Positions 1-5,686 of a stretch of 6,015 nt of DNA are shown here, in pieces. The stretch comes from Halococcaceae archaeon. Its GTDB lineage: Archaea; Halobacteriota; Halobacteria; Halobacteriales; Halalkalicoccaceae. The stretch covers positions 1 to 6,015 of the forward strand of contig SKXI01000360.1 in the NCBI GenBank assembly GCA_007128515.1, in the 5' to 3' direction. Both the position numbers and the translations under genes were made by a program. The notes beneath the pieces are model-generated. The model was not told where the DNA came from. It made no database searches and saw nothing but the letters and a program-made list of their open reading frames with translations. The first letter of the stretch is position 1. Each line of letters opens with the position of its first letter.

Positions 1-1054
1 CGAGGTGACGGGATACGACGACCAGGAGATCGCCGGGATGCACCCGGTCGAGTTCGTCGAGGAAGGGGACGTGGAGACGGTGGTCGAGTCGATGGCCGGG
101 ATCGTCGCGACCGGCGAGACGACGACGATCGAGGCGACGCTCGTGACGAAGGGAGGGGACCCGATCCCCTACGAGTTCACCGGGTCCATGCTCGGAGGGA
201 CCGCCGCGGGGACGATCGAGGGTGATACGTCCGATGGAACCGAAAGTCAGGAACCCGAGTCGACCTACATCTGCGGGATCGGACGCGACATCTCGGATCG
301 GCTCCGGGCCGAGCGCGACCTCGAGGCCGCGATCGACGAGCTCGAACGGTCGAACGCGGAGCTCGAACGGTTCGCCTACGTCGCCTCACACGACCTGAAG
401 GAGCCGCTCCGGATGATCAGGAGCTACCTCGACCTGCTCGAACGGCGTTACGGCGGCGAGCTCGACGACGACGCCGACGAGTTCATCGGCTACGCCGTCG
501 ACGGCGCGACACGGATGCAGCGGATGATCGACGACCTGCTGTCGTACTCGCGGATCGACACCCAGGAGCTCCGGTTCGAGCCCGTCGACTGCGAGGAGGT
601 GTTCGAACGCGTCGAGACGGACCTCACGGTCGTGATCGACGAGAGCGACGCCGACATCGAGATCGGTTCGCTGCCCACCGTCGAGGGCGACCGCGACCAG
701 CTCACCCAGCTGTTTCAGAACCTCGTCAGCAACGCGATCAAGTACGCCGGAGAGGGGCCCCCTCGAATACGCGTCTCGGCGCGGTCGGACGGCGACACTC
801 ACGTGATCGAGGTGAGCGACGACGGGGTCGGGATCGAGGAGGACCGCCTCGCCGAGGTGTTCGAGATCTTCACCACCGGAGCGGGGTCGTCGAGTACGGG
901 GATCGGCCTCTCGATCTGTGAGAAGATCGCGAACCGACACGGCGGCGCGATCACGATCGACTCCGAACCCGGATCGGGGACGACCGTCTCGGTCGCGCTC
1001 CCGGCCCACCAGGAGGACGTGTCCGCACGTGGCGAGCCGACGGTGGACGTCTAA
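1..1054 (+). CDS. PAS-domain sensor histidine kinase, 5' partial
   Basis: The C-terminal 350 or so residues of a two-component sensor kinase. The reading frame is open at the left edge (first whole codon at base 2), so the true start is outside the window. Residue numbers here count from the GTG at base 5. Residues 1-97 form a PAS domain, with a GYDDQEIAGM start and a GIGRDISDR end. A coiled-coil linker covers about 98-123. The HisKA box SHDLKEPLR holds the likely phospho-acceptor His129. The HATPase region has the N box around Asn239 and Asn243, the G1 box DDGVGI (272-277), an F box FEIF and the G2 box TGIGLSI (298-304), so all ATP-binding motifs are present. No receiver domain follows. No membrane segment lies in the visible part, which points to a cytoplasmic output module. 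The PAS domain has an extra Gly/Thr/Ser/Glu-rich loop at about 62-86. Stop TAA at 1052. The signal and the partner regulator cannot be read here. Confidence 0.95.
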   Translation, partial: EVTGYDDQEIAGMHPVEFVEEGDVETVVESMAGIVATGETTTIEATLVTKGGDPIPYEFTGSMLGGTAAGTIEGDTSDGTESQEPESTYICGIGRDISDRLRAERDLEAAIDELERSNAELERFAYVASHDLKEPLRMIRSYLDLLERRYGGELDDDADEFIGYAVDGATRMQRMIDDLLSYSRIDTQELRFEPVDCEEVFERVETDLTVVIDESDADIEIGSLPTVEGDRDQLTQLFQNLVSNAIKYAGEGPPRIRVSARSDGDTHVIEVSDDGVGIEEDRLAEVFEIFTTGAGSSSTGIGLSICEKIANRHGGAITIDSEPGSGTTVSVALPAHQEDVSARGEPTVDV

Positions 1055-1110
1055 GAACGGCGGACGGTTCCCGTCGCTCCGAGCGTCAGACAACCCTTCC
1101 GTGAGTGGGC

Positions 1111-1117
1111 TTTATTA
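1111..1117 (+). promoter_or_regulatory. possible TATA box upstream of intergenic hairpins
   Basis: TTTATTA resembles a haloarchaeal TATA element and stands out in GC-rich surroundings. A transcript would start near 1140 and run into the hairpins at 1172-1223 and on towards the PadR gene. No ORF starts at a suitable distance. It could be a distal promoter of the regulator, a promoter for a small RNA, or chance. Confidence 0.25.
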
Positions 1118-1171
1118 CCTCATTAAGCACCGTACGAGGGAAAGACCACCCTGGCTTGGAATACCGCCCCC

Positions 1172-1223
1172 GAGCGGAGCCCGCCGCCTGCTCCGGCTCC
1201 GACCGAATACGGGGGCCGGTCGG
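1172..1223. repeat. two adjacent GC-rich inverted repeats (hairpins)
   Basis: The first dyad pairs GAGCGGAGC (1172-1180) with GCTCCG (1190-1195) and CTC (1197-1199), leaving one bulged G and a 9-base loop. The second pairs CCGACCG (1199-1205) with CGGTCGG (1217-1223), a perfect 7-bp stem with an 11-base loop. The two share base 1199, so they are contiguous or alternative folds. They lie between the kinase stop and the regulator promoter. A short T run (TTTT, 1248-1251) follows. They may be a structured RNA, a termination region for the kinase transcript, or a protein-binding region; the sequence does not decide. Confidence 0.45.
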
Positions 1224-1228
1224 GAAAA

Positions 1229-1236
1229 CGTATACG
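1229..1236. promoter_or_regulatory. short palindrome CGTATACG upstream of PadR gene
   Basis: A perfect 8-base palindrome in an AT-rich patch, about 60 bases upstream of the TATA box of the PadR-type regulator. PadR proteins bind as dimers to dyad-symmetric DNA and often control their own genes, so this could be an operator half or core. It is short enough to be chance. Confidence 0.2.
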
Positions 1237-1296
1237 AATACCCGATCTTTTCACCGTACCCCTAGGCAATGTGTAATTTGGTGAACCGTCTTCTCA

Positions 1297-1303
1297 TTAT
1301 ATA
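1297..1303 (+). promoter_or_regulatory. TATA box of the PadR-type regulator gene
   Basis: TTATATA is the clearest TATA element in this intergenic region. Its centre is about 40 bases upstream of the ATG at 1340. A start of transcription about 25 bases downstream would give a leader of roughly 10-15 bases that just includes the ribosome binding site at 1329-1335. Confidence 0.65.
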
Positions 1304-1328
1304 CGTCTCGCTCTCGGAGGGTGTAGGC

Positions 1329-1335
1329 GAGGTGA
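1329..1335 (+). promoter_or_regulatory. Shine-Dalgarno site GAGGTGA
   Basis: GAGGTGA matches the archaeal anti-Shine-Dalgarno complement GGAGGTGA at seven positions and ends four bases before the ATG at 1340. It supports that start codon. The same GGTGAAC heptamer that it contributes to (1331-1337) also occurs at 1280-1286, upstream of the TATA box. Confidence 0.7.
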
Positions 1336-1339
1336 ACGC

Positions 1340-1651
1340 ATGCACGATCTAACCGGATTCCAGCGAGACCTACTATTGGTCGTTGCCGGCCTCGACGAAC
1401 CAAAGGGGCTGGACGTGAACGACGAGCTCGAGCGGTACTACGGGACGGAGATCCGTCACGGCCGACTCTATCCGAACCTCGACACGCTCGTGAACAAGGG
1501 GCTGGTCAAGAAGGGGAAACACGACCTCAGGACGAACAAGTACATCCTCACCGACCGAGGAAAGCGAGAGATCGAGGCCAGACTGAACTGGGAGCTCTCG
1601 TACATCCCCGACGAGATCAAGGACAAGCTCGAAGGGCTGCCGACGCAGTAA
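1340..1651 (+). CDS. PadR-family winged-helix regulator, RosR-like
   Basis: A 103-residue DNA-binding protein. It opens with MHDLTGFQRDLLLVVAGL, followed by a winged helix-turn-helix. The probable recognition helix is GRLYPNLDTLVNKGLV (41-56), a hallmark of PadR proteins, and the wing carries YILTDRGKREI. A C-terminal helix (about 77-100) probably serves dimerisation. Length and opening resemble, from memory, RosR of Halobacterium salinarum, a PadR-like regulator of the oxidative stress response; orthology is not proven, so no symbol is given. The start is supported by a strong ribosome binding site four bases upstream and a TATA box at 1297. Two Leu codons near the start (CTA, TTG) are rare for such GC-rich DNA. 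The gene follows the kinase on the same strand after 285 bases and has its own promoter. It converges on the phosphodiesterase gene with only 27 bases between stops. Confidence 0.93.
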   Translation: MHDLTGFQRDLLLVVAGLDEPKGLDVNDELERYYGTEIRHGRLYPNLDTLVNKGLVKKGKHDLRTNKYILTDRGKREIEARLNWELSYIPDEIKDKLEGLPTQ

Positions 1652-1664
1652 CGCGGTTCTCGCG
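1652..1664. terminator. possible bidirectional terminator between convergent genes
   Basis: CGCG (1652-1655) and CGCG (1661-1664) form a 4-bp stem around GTTCT, directly after the regulator stop. A pyrimidine-rich run (CGTCTCCTCTCG) follows. The 27-base convergent gap must hold or adjoin the ends of both transcripts, but the stem is short and there is no strong T tract, so this is a weak call. Confidence 0.2.
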
Positions 1665-1678
1665 ACGTCTCCTCTCGA

Positions 1679-3307
1679 TCACTCGAGATAGCCGAGGTCG
1701 GCGAGGCGCTCTTCGACGGCGGTGTCGTCCCCGCCGGACACCTCGCCCACTTCGTACTCGGGGTACTCCGTCGACCCCACGTCCTCCACGACCGGGAGCG
1801 TACGCCCGTCCATTCGATCGCTGTACGGAACGCCGAACGCCGACATGATCGTCGGGGCGACGTCGAAGAGGTGTGCGTCCGAGAGGTCGGCCGCCGCGTC
1901 GATCCCCTCGCCGGCGGCGACGAACAGCCCGTCCATCTTGTGGTTCCACGGCTCCGAGGGCGGGCCGAACCACTCGCCGAGGAGGTGCGCCGAGAGGAAC
2001 TGTTCGAAGTCGTTGGGGACGGTGACGACGTCGACCGCCTTGTCGGCGTACGGGCCGTGGAAGTACGCCTCCCGCGGGACGACCTCACCGAAGACGGGAT
2101 CACCGTCCGGCGTCTCGACCGAGCTCAGCGTCCGGATGAGCTCCTCCCTCGTCTCCTCGTACTCGTCCTCCCCGACCACTCCCTCGGGCTCCCGGCCGTC
2201 GAGGTTGATCCTGACGCCGAGTTCGGTTCGCGCACGCATGTACGCCCGAGAGTTCGGGAAGTCGACCTGTTCGCTCGTCGTCCGGGTGATGTCCGAGGGT
2301 GCGTACCGACGGGCGACGGAGTCGAGACCGACGTGTTCGAGCACCCGGACGAGCTTGCCCGGCGTGAGCCCGACCGCCGCGGCCTTCGCGGCCAGCCGCT
2401 CCACGCGGCTCGGCTCCCAGGTCGTCTCGTCGTTGCCGCCCTGGAGCTGGTCGCGGATCGGGTTCCACGACGGCATCCCCTTGCCGCCGGTGGTGGCCTC
2501 GACGAACCCCGCTTCTCGTAGACACTCGTTGACGCGGAACTCGTAGTTCTCGTAGGGTCCCATTCCGTGGTCGCTGGCGACGAAGACGGTCTTCGGGTCA
2601 CACTGTTCGAGGATCGCCCCGATCTGGTCGTCGGTCGCCTCGTAGATCCGCCGCACCTTCTCCGGGTCGCCGTCGAACTCGTGGAAGACGGTGTCGGTCT
2701 TCTGGAACTGGACGAAGCCGAAATCCGGCGAAAACCGGTCGGCGAGGTAGCGAAACCCCTCCCCGCGCATCCGGGCCAGCTCGCAGTACTCGTCCATCTT
2801 CTCCTCGTCGGTGAGCGTCTCGTCGCCGCGACTGTAGTTGGGGTAGACGCGGTACCCGCCGATCGCCTCCCGGAGCTCCGAGAGGACGCCCTCCGGGTGG
2901 CACCTCGGGTCCTCGGGACCGATGAAGCCGGGGACGACCGCGCCATCGATCTCGTCGGGCGGGAAGGTCACGGGGACGTTGACGATCACGCTCGAGAGCC
3001 CCCGGTCCGAGAGCAGTTGCCAGAGAGCGTGTTCCCTGACGTGGTTCCCGGTGACGACCTCCCAGTCGTAGCCCTGGTAGTCGACGAACCCGTAGACGCC
3101 GTGTTTCCCGGGGTTCACCCCGGTGTACATCGAGGGCCAGGCGCTCGGTGTCCACGGCGGGATCTGTGACTGGAGGGGGCCGGAGACGCCACGGTCCATC
3201 AGTCCCCGGAGGGTGGGAACGCTCTCGGTCTCCTCGAGTCGGTCGAAGACGCTCTCGCAGGCGGCGTCGATACCGATGAGGAGCACCTCCATTCGGTCGT
3301 CCGTCAT
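1679..3307 (-). CDS. alkaline phosphatase superfamily phosphodiesterase
   Basis: A 542-residue protein of the nucleotide pyrophosphatase/phosphodiesterase branch of the alkaline phosphatase superfamily. These enzymes use two metal ions and a Thr or Ser nucleophile to hydrolyse phosphate mono- or diesters. Visible motifs: first metal ligand Asp14 in LLIGIDAAC; likely nucleophile Thr53 in PPWTPSAWPSMYTG, followed by NPGKHG; Asp205 and His209 in QKTDTVFHEFDGD; Asp246 and His247 in VASDHGMGP; and His456 in PWNHKMDGLF. The ligand set looks complete, so it should be active. There is no signal peptide or membrane segment, so it should act in the cytoplasm. The C terminus ends in ERLADLGYLE, a tail common in this superfamily. 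The ATG at 3307 is preferred; an in-frame ATG five codons later lacks a ribosome binding site. The start overlaps the stop of a possible upstream ORF (ATGA). The substrate is unknown; relatives in surface-glycan loci suggest a nucleotide-sugar or phospho-glycan, which is inference. Confidence 0.92.
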   Translation of the reverse strand: MTDDRMEVLLIGIDAACESVFDRLEETESVPTLRGLMDRGVSGPLQSQIPPWTPSAWPSMYTGVNPGKHGVYGFVDYQGYDWEVVTGNHVREHALWQLLSDRGLSSVIVNVPVTFPPDEIDGAVVPGFIGPEDPRCHPEGVLSELREAIGGYRVYPNYSRGDETLTDEEKMDEYCELARMRGEGFRYLADRFSPDFGFVQFQKTDTVFHEFDGDPEKVRRIYEATDDQIGAILEQCDPKTVFVASDHGMGPYENYEFRVNECLREAGFVEATTGGKGMPSWNPIRDQLQGGNDETTWEPSRVERLAAKAAAVGLTPGKLVRVLEHVGLDSVARRYAPSDITRTTSEQVDFPNSRAYMRARTELGVRINLDGREPEGVVGEDEYEETREELIRTLSSVETPDGDPVFGEVVPREAYFHGPYADKAVDVVTVPNDFEQFLSAHLLGEWFGPPSEPWNHKMDGLFVAAGEGIDAAADLSDAHLFDVAPTIMSAFGVPYSDRMDGRTLPVVEDVGSTEYPEYEVGEVSGGDDTAVEERLADLGYLE

Positions 3308-3384
3308 CGCGAGGAGGTCCCTCCCACCCAGTACGGAGCGTGCGGCGGGTTCGCTCGCTCCCGTGTGTCGATCAGGAGTGTCAT
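3304..3384 (-). CDS. possible 26-residue upstream ORF of the phosphodiesterase gene
   Basis: A short reading frame beginning MTLLIDTRER and ending GGTSSR. Its ATG (3384-3382) lies about 30 bases after the TATA-like element at 3409-3420, where a nearly leaderless transcript would begin. Its TGA (3306-3304) overlaps the phosphodiesterase ATG as ATGA, an arrangement typical of translational coupling. The middle (ANPPHAPYWVGG) has no recognisable domain and no signal peptide. Third-position GC is lower than in the neighbouring genes, so coding is not certain. It could be a leader peptide that controls translation of the enzyme, a real mini-protein, or an accident in a 5' untranslated region. Confidence 0.3.
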   Translation of the reverse strand: MTLLIDTRERANPPHAPYWVGGTSSR

Positions 3385-3408
3385 ACTACCCGCGTAGCCG
3401 GTCGGGGC

Positions 3409-3420
3409 GTTTTATTATGC
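3409..3420 (-). promoter_or_regulatory. probable promoter of the phosphodiesterase gene
   Basis: Read on the minus strand this is GCATAATAAAAC, the only AT-rich TATA-like element between the small Cys/His gene and the phosphodiesterase. Transcription would start near 3389, five or so bases before the upstream ORF and about 80 bases before the enzyme ATG. It suggests the enzyme can be transcribed apart from the beta-helix operon. On the plus strand the same bases read GTTTTATTATGC, but no credible gene follows there. Confidence 0.5.
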
Positions 3421-3462
3421 CTCAGTTAACGTGTTTAGCCGGTGGAAAAGGGTCGTCGAACC

Positions 3463-3615
3463 TTACCGGGAGAAGACGTGTTCTCGGTGTCTGTGTCGCG
3501 AGAGCCACCGCACCATCCCGTAGACGTCGTCGACGGGTTCGGTCGCATCACAGAGCTGACACTCCGCGAACAGCACCTCGTCGACCGACTGCGGGGAGAG
3601 CGTTCGGTTCGTCAT
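3463..3615 (-). CDS. small Cys/His protein, possible zinc ribbon or finger
   Basis: A 50-residue protein beginning MTNRTLSPQSVDEVLFAECQ. It has C19-x2-C22 followed, after 18 residues, by His41, His43 and His46 in RHRHREH, so it could hold one zinc ion in a C2H2-like site. Between them lies an acidic and hydrophobic stretch ending VYGMVRWLSR. There is no signal peptide, so it should stay in the cytoplasm. The ATG shares its A with the TGA of the beta-helix/hydrolase gene (TGATG), and GAGGAG lies about eight bases upstream, pointing to coupled translation. A longer in-frame start at 3693 would run 26 codons inside the upstream gene and give an Arg-rich extension unlike haloarchaeal proteins, so it was rejected. 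Codon use is GC-biased like the neighbours. Small CxxC zinc proteins are common in haloarchaea and mostly uncharacterised; the function here is unknown. Confidence 0.75.
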   Translation of the reverse strand: MTNRTLSPQSVDEVLFAECQLCDATEPVDDVYGMVRWLSRHRHREHVFSR

Positions 3616-5672
3616 CAGCGGTGCTCCTCGACGGTGCCCGGGAGGTCGTGACCCGCGAGACTGAGCGCGTTCGCGGTGCTCGCCAGCTGCCACTCGCGTT
3701 TCGTCCCCGAGCCCGCGGCGGGCCAGGCGGTCTCCATGATGTAGCCGGCGATCCCGGCGTCCGCGGTCGCCTTGTGGACGAGCATCGGCCGACGACCGGT
3801 TATCGTGTTCCCGACGAGGTAGCGGTCGTCGCCCGAGAAGCCGAACTTCGCGTTGACGCGGTTCGTGATCCGGCGGGCGTACGAGCGGGCGGGCCCCGAG
3901 TCGGTCGGGAAGATGGCCTGCCCGACGCCGCTGGGCGTCCCCCGGTAGTAGCCGCGGGAGCTGTGGAGGTCGATCAGCCAGTCGGGGTCGTGGCGTTCGA
4001 CGACGTCCTCCCAGATCGCACGGGCGATGTCGTTGCGCAGGTGGTCTTGCCCGACGAAGAAACGCCGGTTCAGGTCGTAGCCCATCCCGCGGCGGTCGGC
4101 GTCGATCGCCCGTACGAACGCGCGCGGGAGAACCACGAGCGTTCCGGAGTCGACGGTCCAGCGCTCTGCGATCACGTCCGCGGCCATCCAGCCGCTCGCT
4201 TCGTCGCCGTGGATCCCGCCGACGACGAGCGTCGTCGGACCGTCGGTGCCGGACTCTTTGACGTAGACGGTCGTCTCGTCCTCGGTGCCCTCGAGGATAC
4301 GGTAGCTGCCGTCGGAGGAGCCTCCCCCGACGGCCTCCTTAAAATGCCACTCGTCCCCCATCCAGACGGCGATGCCGTTCGATTCGTCGATCCCCATATC
4401 GCCGTCGTGCTTCCCGTCGACGTCCGAGAGGTCCGTCGGACGGATCACGCCGCCGGATCGCGTCCGTTGGCCGCGGTCCTGTACCCAGAACGGGCCGGCG
4501 CTGTCCTCGCCACCGACCGGGTGGTGACTCGCCTCGCAGACGTCGTTGTCGAGCGCGTGGGGGCCCTGCACCGAGACGAAGCCGTCCTGGTGGAACCGGT
4601 ACGCACAGTTTCGAACGGTCGTCGTCCGGGCGTTGTGGAGCGTGATCTGGCGTCGGACCTGGTCGTGGTCGGTCTGGGTCTGGTTCCGGGAACCACCCAT
4701 GAGGTTGCCGTTGAAGTAACAGCCCTCGATGAGCCCTCCGAGGGTGCCGGCGACGTAGATCTGCGTCGGGTGGTTTGGGTCCTCGATACCGTTCGACTCG
4801 ATGTACGCGTCGCGGACGACCATCGCGCCGTCACGTGCCATGCGGATCCCGTAGCCGCTGTTCTGCTGGACGGTCCCGCTGTTCCAGACCGTCGAGTAGC
4901 CGCTGAGCATGACCCCCGGGTGGGTGCCGTTGTAGCCGTTCCACGTCGAGTTACAGCGGACGAACGTCGCACCGTGTGCGTTCGCCGAGCGGTTGATTCG
5001 GAAGCCGGTGCCGCCACAGCTCCACGCCTCACACTTGTTGAACATGAGGCCGTGGCTACTGCCGACGTTGTCGTTGGTGGCGACGAGCCAGCCGTGGCTG
5101 GACGCGCCGAACACCTTGACGTTCTCGAAGTAGGCGTTCGGGGCGCCGAGGATCAGCACGCCGTTTTCGCCGCCGACGACGCGCAGGTTCGCCAGGTACG
5201 GGCTGTTGCGGTAGTCGGACGCGCCGACGCCGATACACCGGATCACCTCGCTGCTCGCGTTGCCGGCGTCGATGACGGAGCCGGAGGGGTCGCCCCCGAC
5301 GAGCGAGACTTCCTTCTCGTCCCTGTCGAGGACGATCGGGAACTCCTCGCCGGAGGACTGGGCGTCGTAGCTCGAGTGGACGACGACCACGTCGCCGTCG
5401 GCGGCGTCGTTCCACGCGTCGGTGATGGTGTCGAAGCCCGGCTGGCCCACGACGAGTCGTTCACCGAGTCGCAGTTCGTCGGAAGAGACGGTGAAACTGT
5501 CCTGGGAGGAGGTCATGGTCTCCAGGTCGGCGTCGTCCACCGAAGCCTGTGCGGTTCCCATCGATCCGACGATGCCCGTCGCACCGGCGGCTTTCATGAA
5601 GGTTCGCCTGGAGTAGTCGGCGTTCGGTTCGTTGCTGTCCGGGAGGTTAGTGTCGGTCACGATATCCCACAC
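3615..5672 (-). CDS. Tat-exported right-handed beta-helix / M14-like zinc hydrolase fusion
   Basis: A 685-residue secreted or surface protein. A Tat signal (SRRTFMKAAG, 21-30, cleavage probably near AQA at 41-43) precedes a right-handed beta-helix at about 75-430, shown by repeated short strands with Asn/Gly turns such as CGGTGFRINRS and NSGYGIRMA. A linker (DESNGIAVWMGDEWHF) leads to a zinc hydrolase domain of the aspartoacylase/succinylglutamate desuccinylase (M14-like) type. Its motifs are GGIHGDE with ligands His488 and Glu491, YDLNRRF (532-538), LIDLHSS with His570, and the catalytic candidate Glu647 in YIMETAW. The catalytic set looks complete. Seven Cys lie in the beta-helix, and five N-glycosylation sequons start at Asn138, 227, 241, 248 and 330. 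No lipobox or C-terminal anchor is seen. The GTG at 5672 fits a leaderless start; a GTG at 5660 (681 residues) is the alternative. The helix may bind or cleave a polysaccharide while the hydrolase removes an acyl or amino-acid group; the substrate is inference. Confidence 0.9.
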   Translation of the reverse strand: MWDIVTDTNLPDSNEPNADYSRRTFMKAAGATGIVGSMGTAQASVDDADLETMTSSQDSFTVSSDELRLGERLVVGQPGFDTITDAWNDAADGDVVVVHSSYDAQSSGEEFPIVLDRDEKEVSLVGGDPSGSVIDAGNASSEVIRCIGVGASDYRNSPYLANLRVVGGENGVLILGAPNAYFENVKVFGASSHGWLVATNDNVGSSHGLMFNKCEAWSCGGTGFRINRSANAHGATFVRCNSTWNGYNGTHPGVMLSGYSTVWNSGTVQQNSGYGIRMARDGAMVVRDAYIESNGIEDPNHPTQIYVAGTLGGLIEGCYFNGNLMGGSRNQTQTDHDQVRRQITLHNARTTTVRNCAYRFHQDGFVSVQGPHALDNDVCEASHHPVGGEDSAGPFWVQDRGQRTRSGGVIRPTDLSDVDGKHDGDMGIDESNGIAVWMGDEWHFKEAVGGGSSDGSYRILEGTEDETTVYVKESGTDGPTTLVVGGIHGDEASGWMAADVIAERWTVDSGTLVVLPRAFVRAIDADRRGMGYDLNRRFFVGQDHLRNDIARAIWEDVVERHDPDWLIDLHSSRGYYRGTPSGVGQAIFPTDSGPARSYARRITNRVNAKFGFSGDDRYLVGNTITGRRPMLVHKATADAGIAGYIMETAWPAAGSGTKREWQLASTANALSLAGHDLPGTVEEHR
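3624..3629 (-). promoter_or_regulatory. ribosome binding site of the small Cys/His gene
   Basis: GAGGAG on the minus strand, inside the last codons of the beta-helix/hydrolase gene and eight bases before the overlapping ATG at 3615. It supports the 50-residue start over the longer in-frame option. Confidence 0.45.
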
Positions 5673-5686
5673 AATCGGAAAATTCT

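Noticed and set aside
1063..1075. GACGG-TTC-CCGTC hairpin just after the kinase stop as a terminator
   Set aside because: A 5-bp stem with no T tract behind it. Archaeal termination depends mainly on T-rich stretches, so it is not listed as a terminator.
386..1093. Minus-strand frame of 235 codons opposite the histidine kinase
   Set aside because: The kinase frame carries all HisKA and HATPase motifs. The antisense product is a composition artefact without domains.
918..1265. Plus-strand frame of 115 codons across the kinase end and intergenic region
   Set aside because: Out of frame with the kinase for a third of its length and Arg/Ser/Pro-rich, unlike haloarchaeal proteins. The remainder covers hairpins and promoter sequence.
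1722..2546. Plus-strand frames (274 and 216 codons) inside the phosphodiesterase gene
   Set aside because: Antisense to a gene with a full set of family motifs. The products have no recognisable domain and no promoter or ribosome binding site.
3446..3449. Minus-strand TTTT after the small Cys/His gene as a terminator
   Set aside because: Four T residues alone are too weak to call, although some transcript ending before the next promoter would be expected here.
3442..3651. Plus-strand frame of 69 codons starting with GTG, about 28 bases after TTTATTA at 3411
   Set aside because: The spacing to the TATA-like element is suggestive. But the opposite strand holds the Cys/His gene with TGATG coupling and better codon use, and this product has no domain or compositional support.
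3616..3693. Longer start for the small Cys/His gene (76 residues)
   Set aside because: The extra residues are Arg-rich and lie wholly inside the upstream gene. The TGATG overlap and nearby GAGGAG favour the ATG at 3615.
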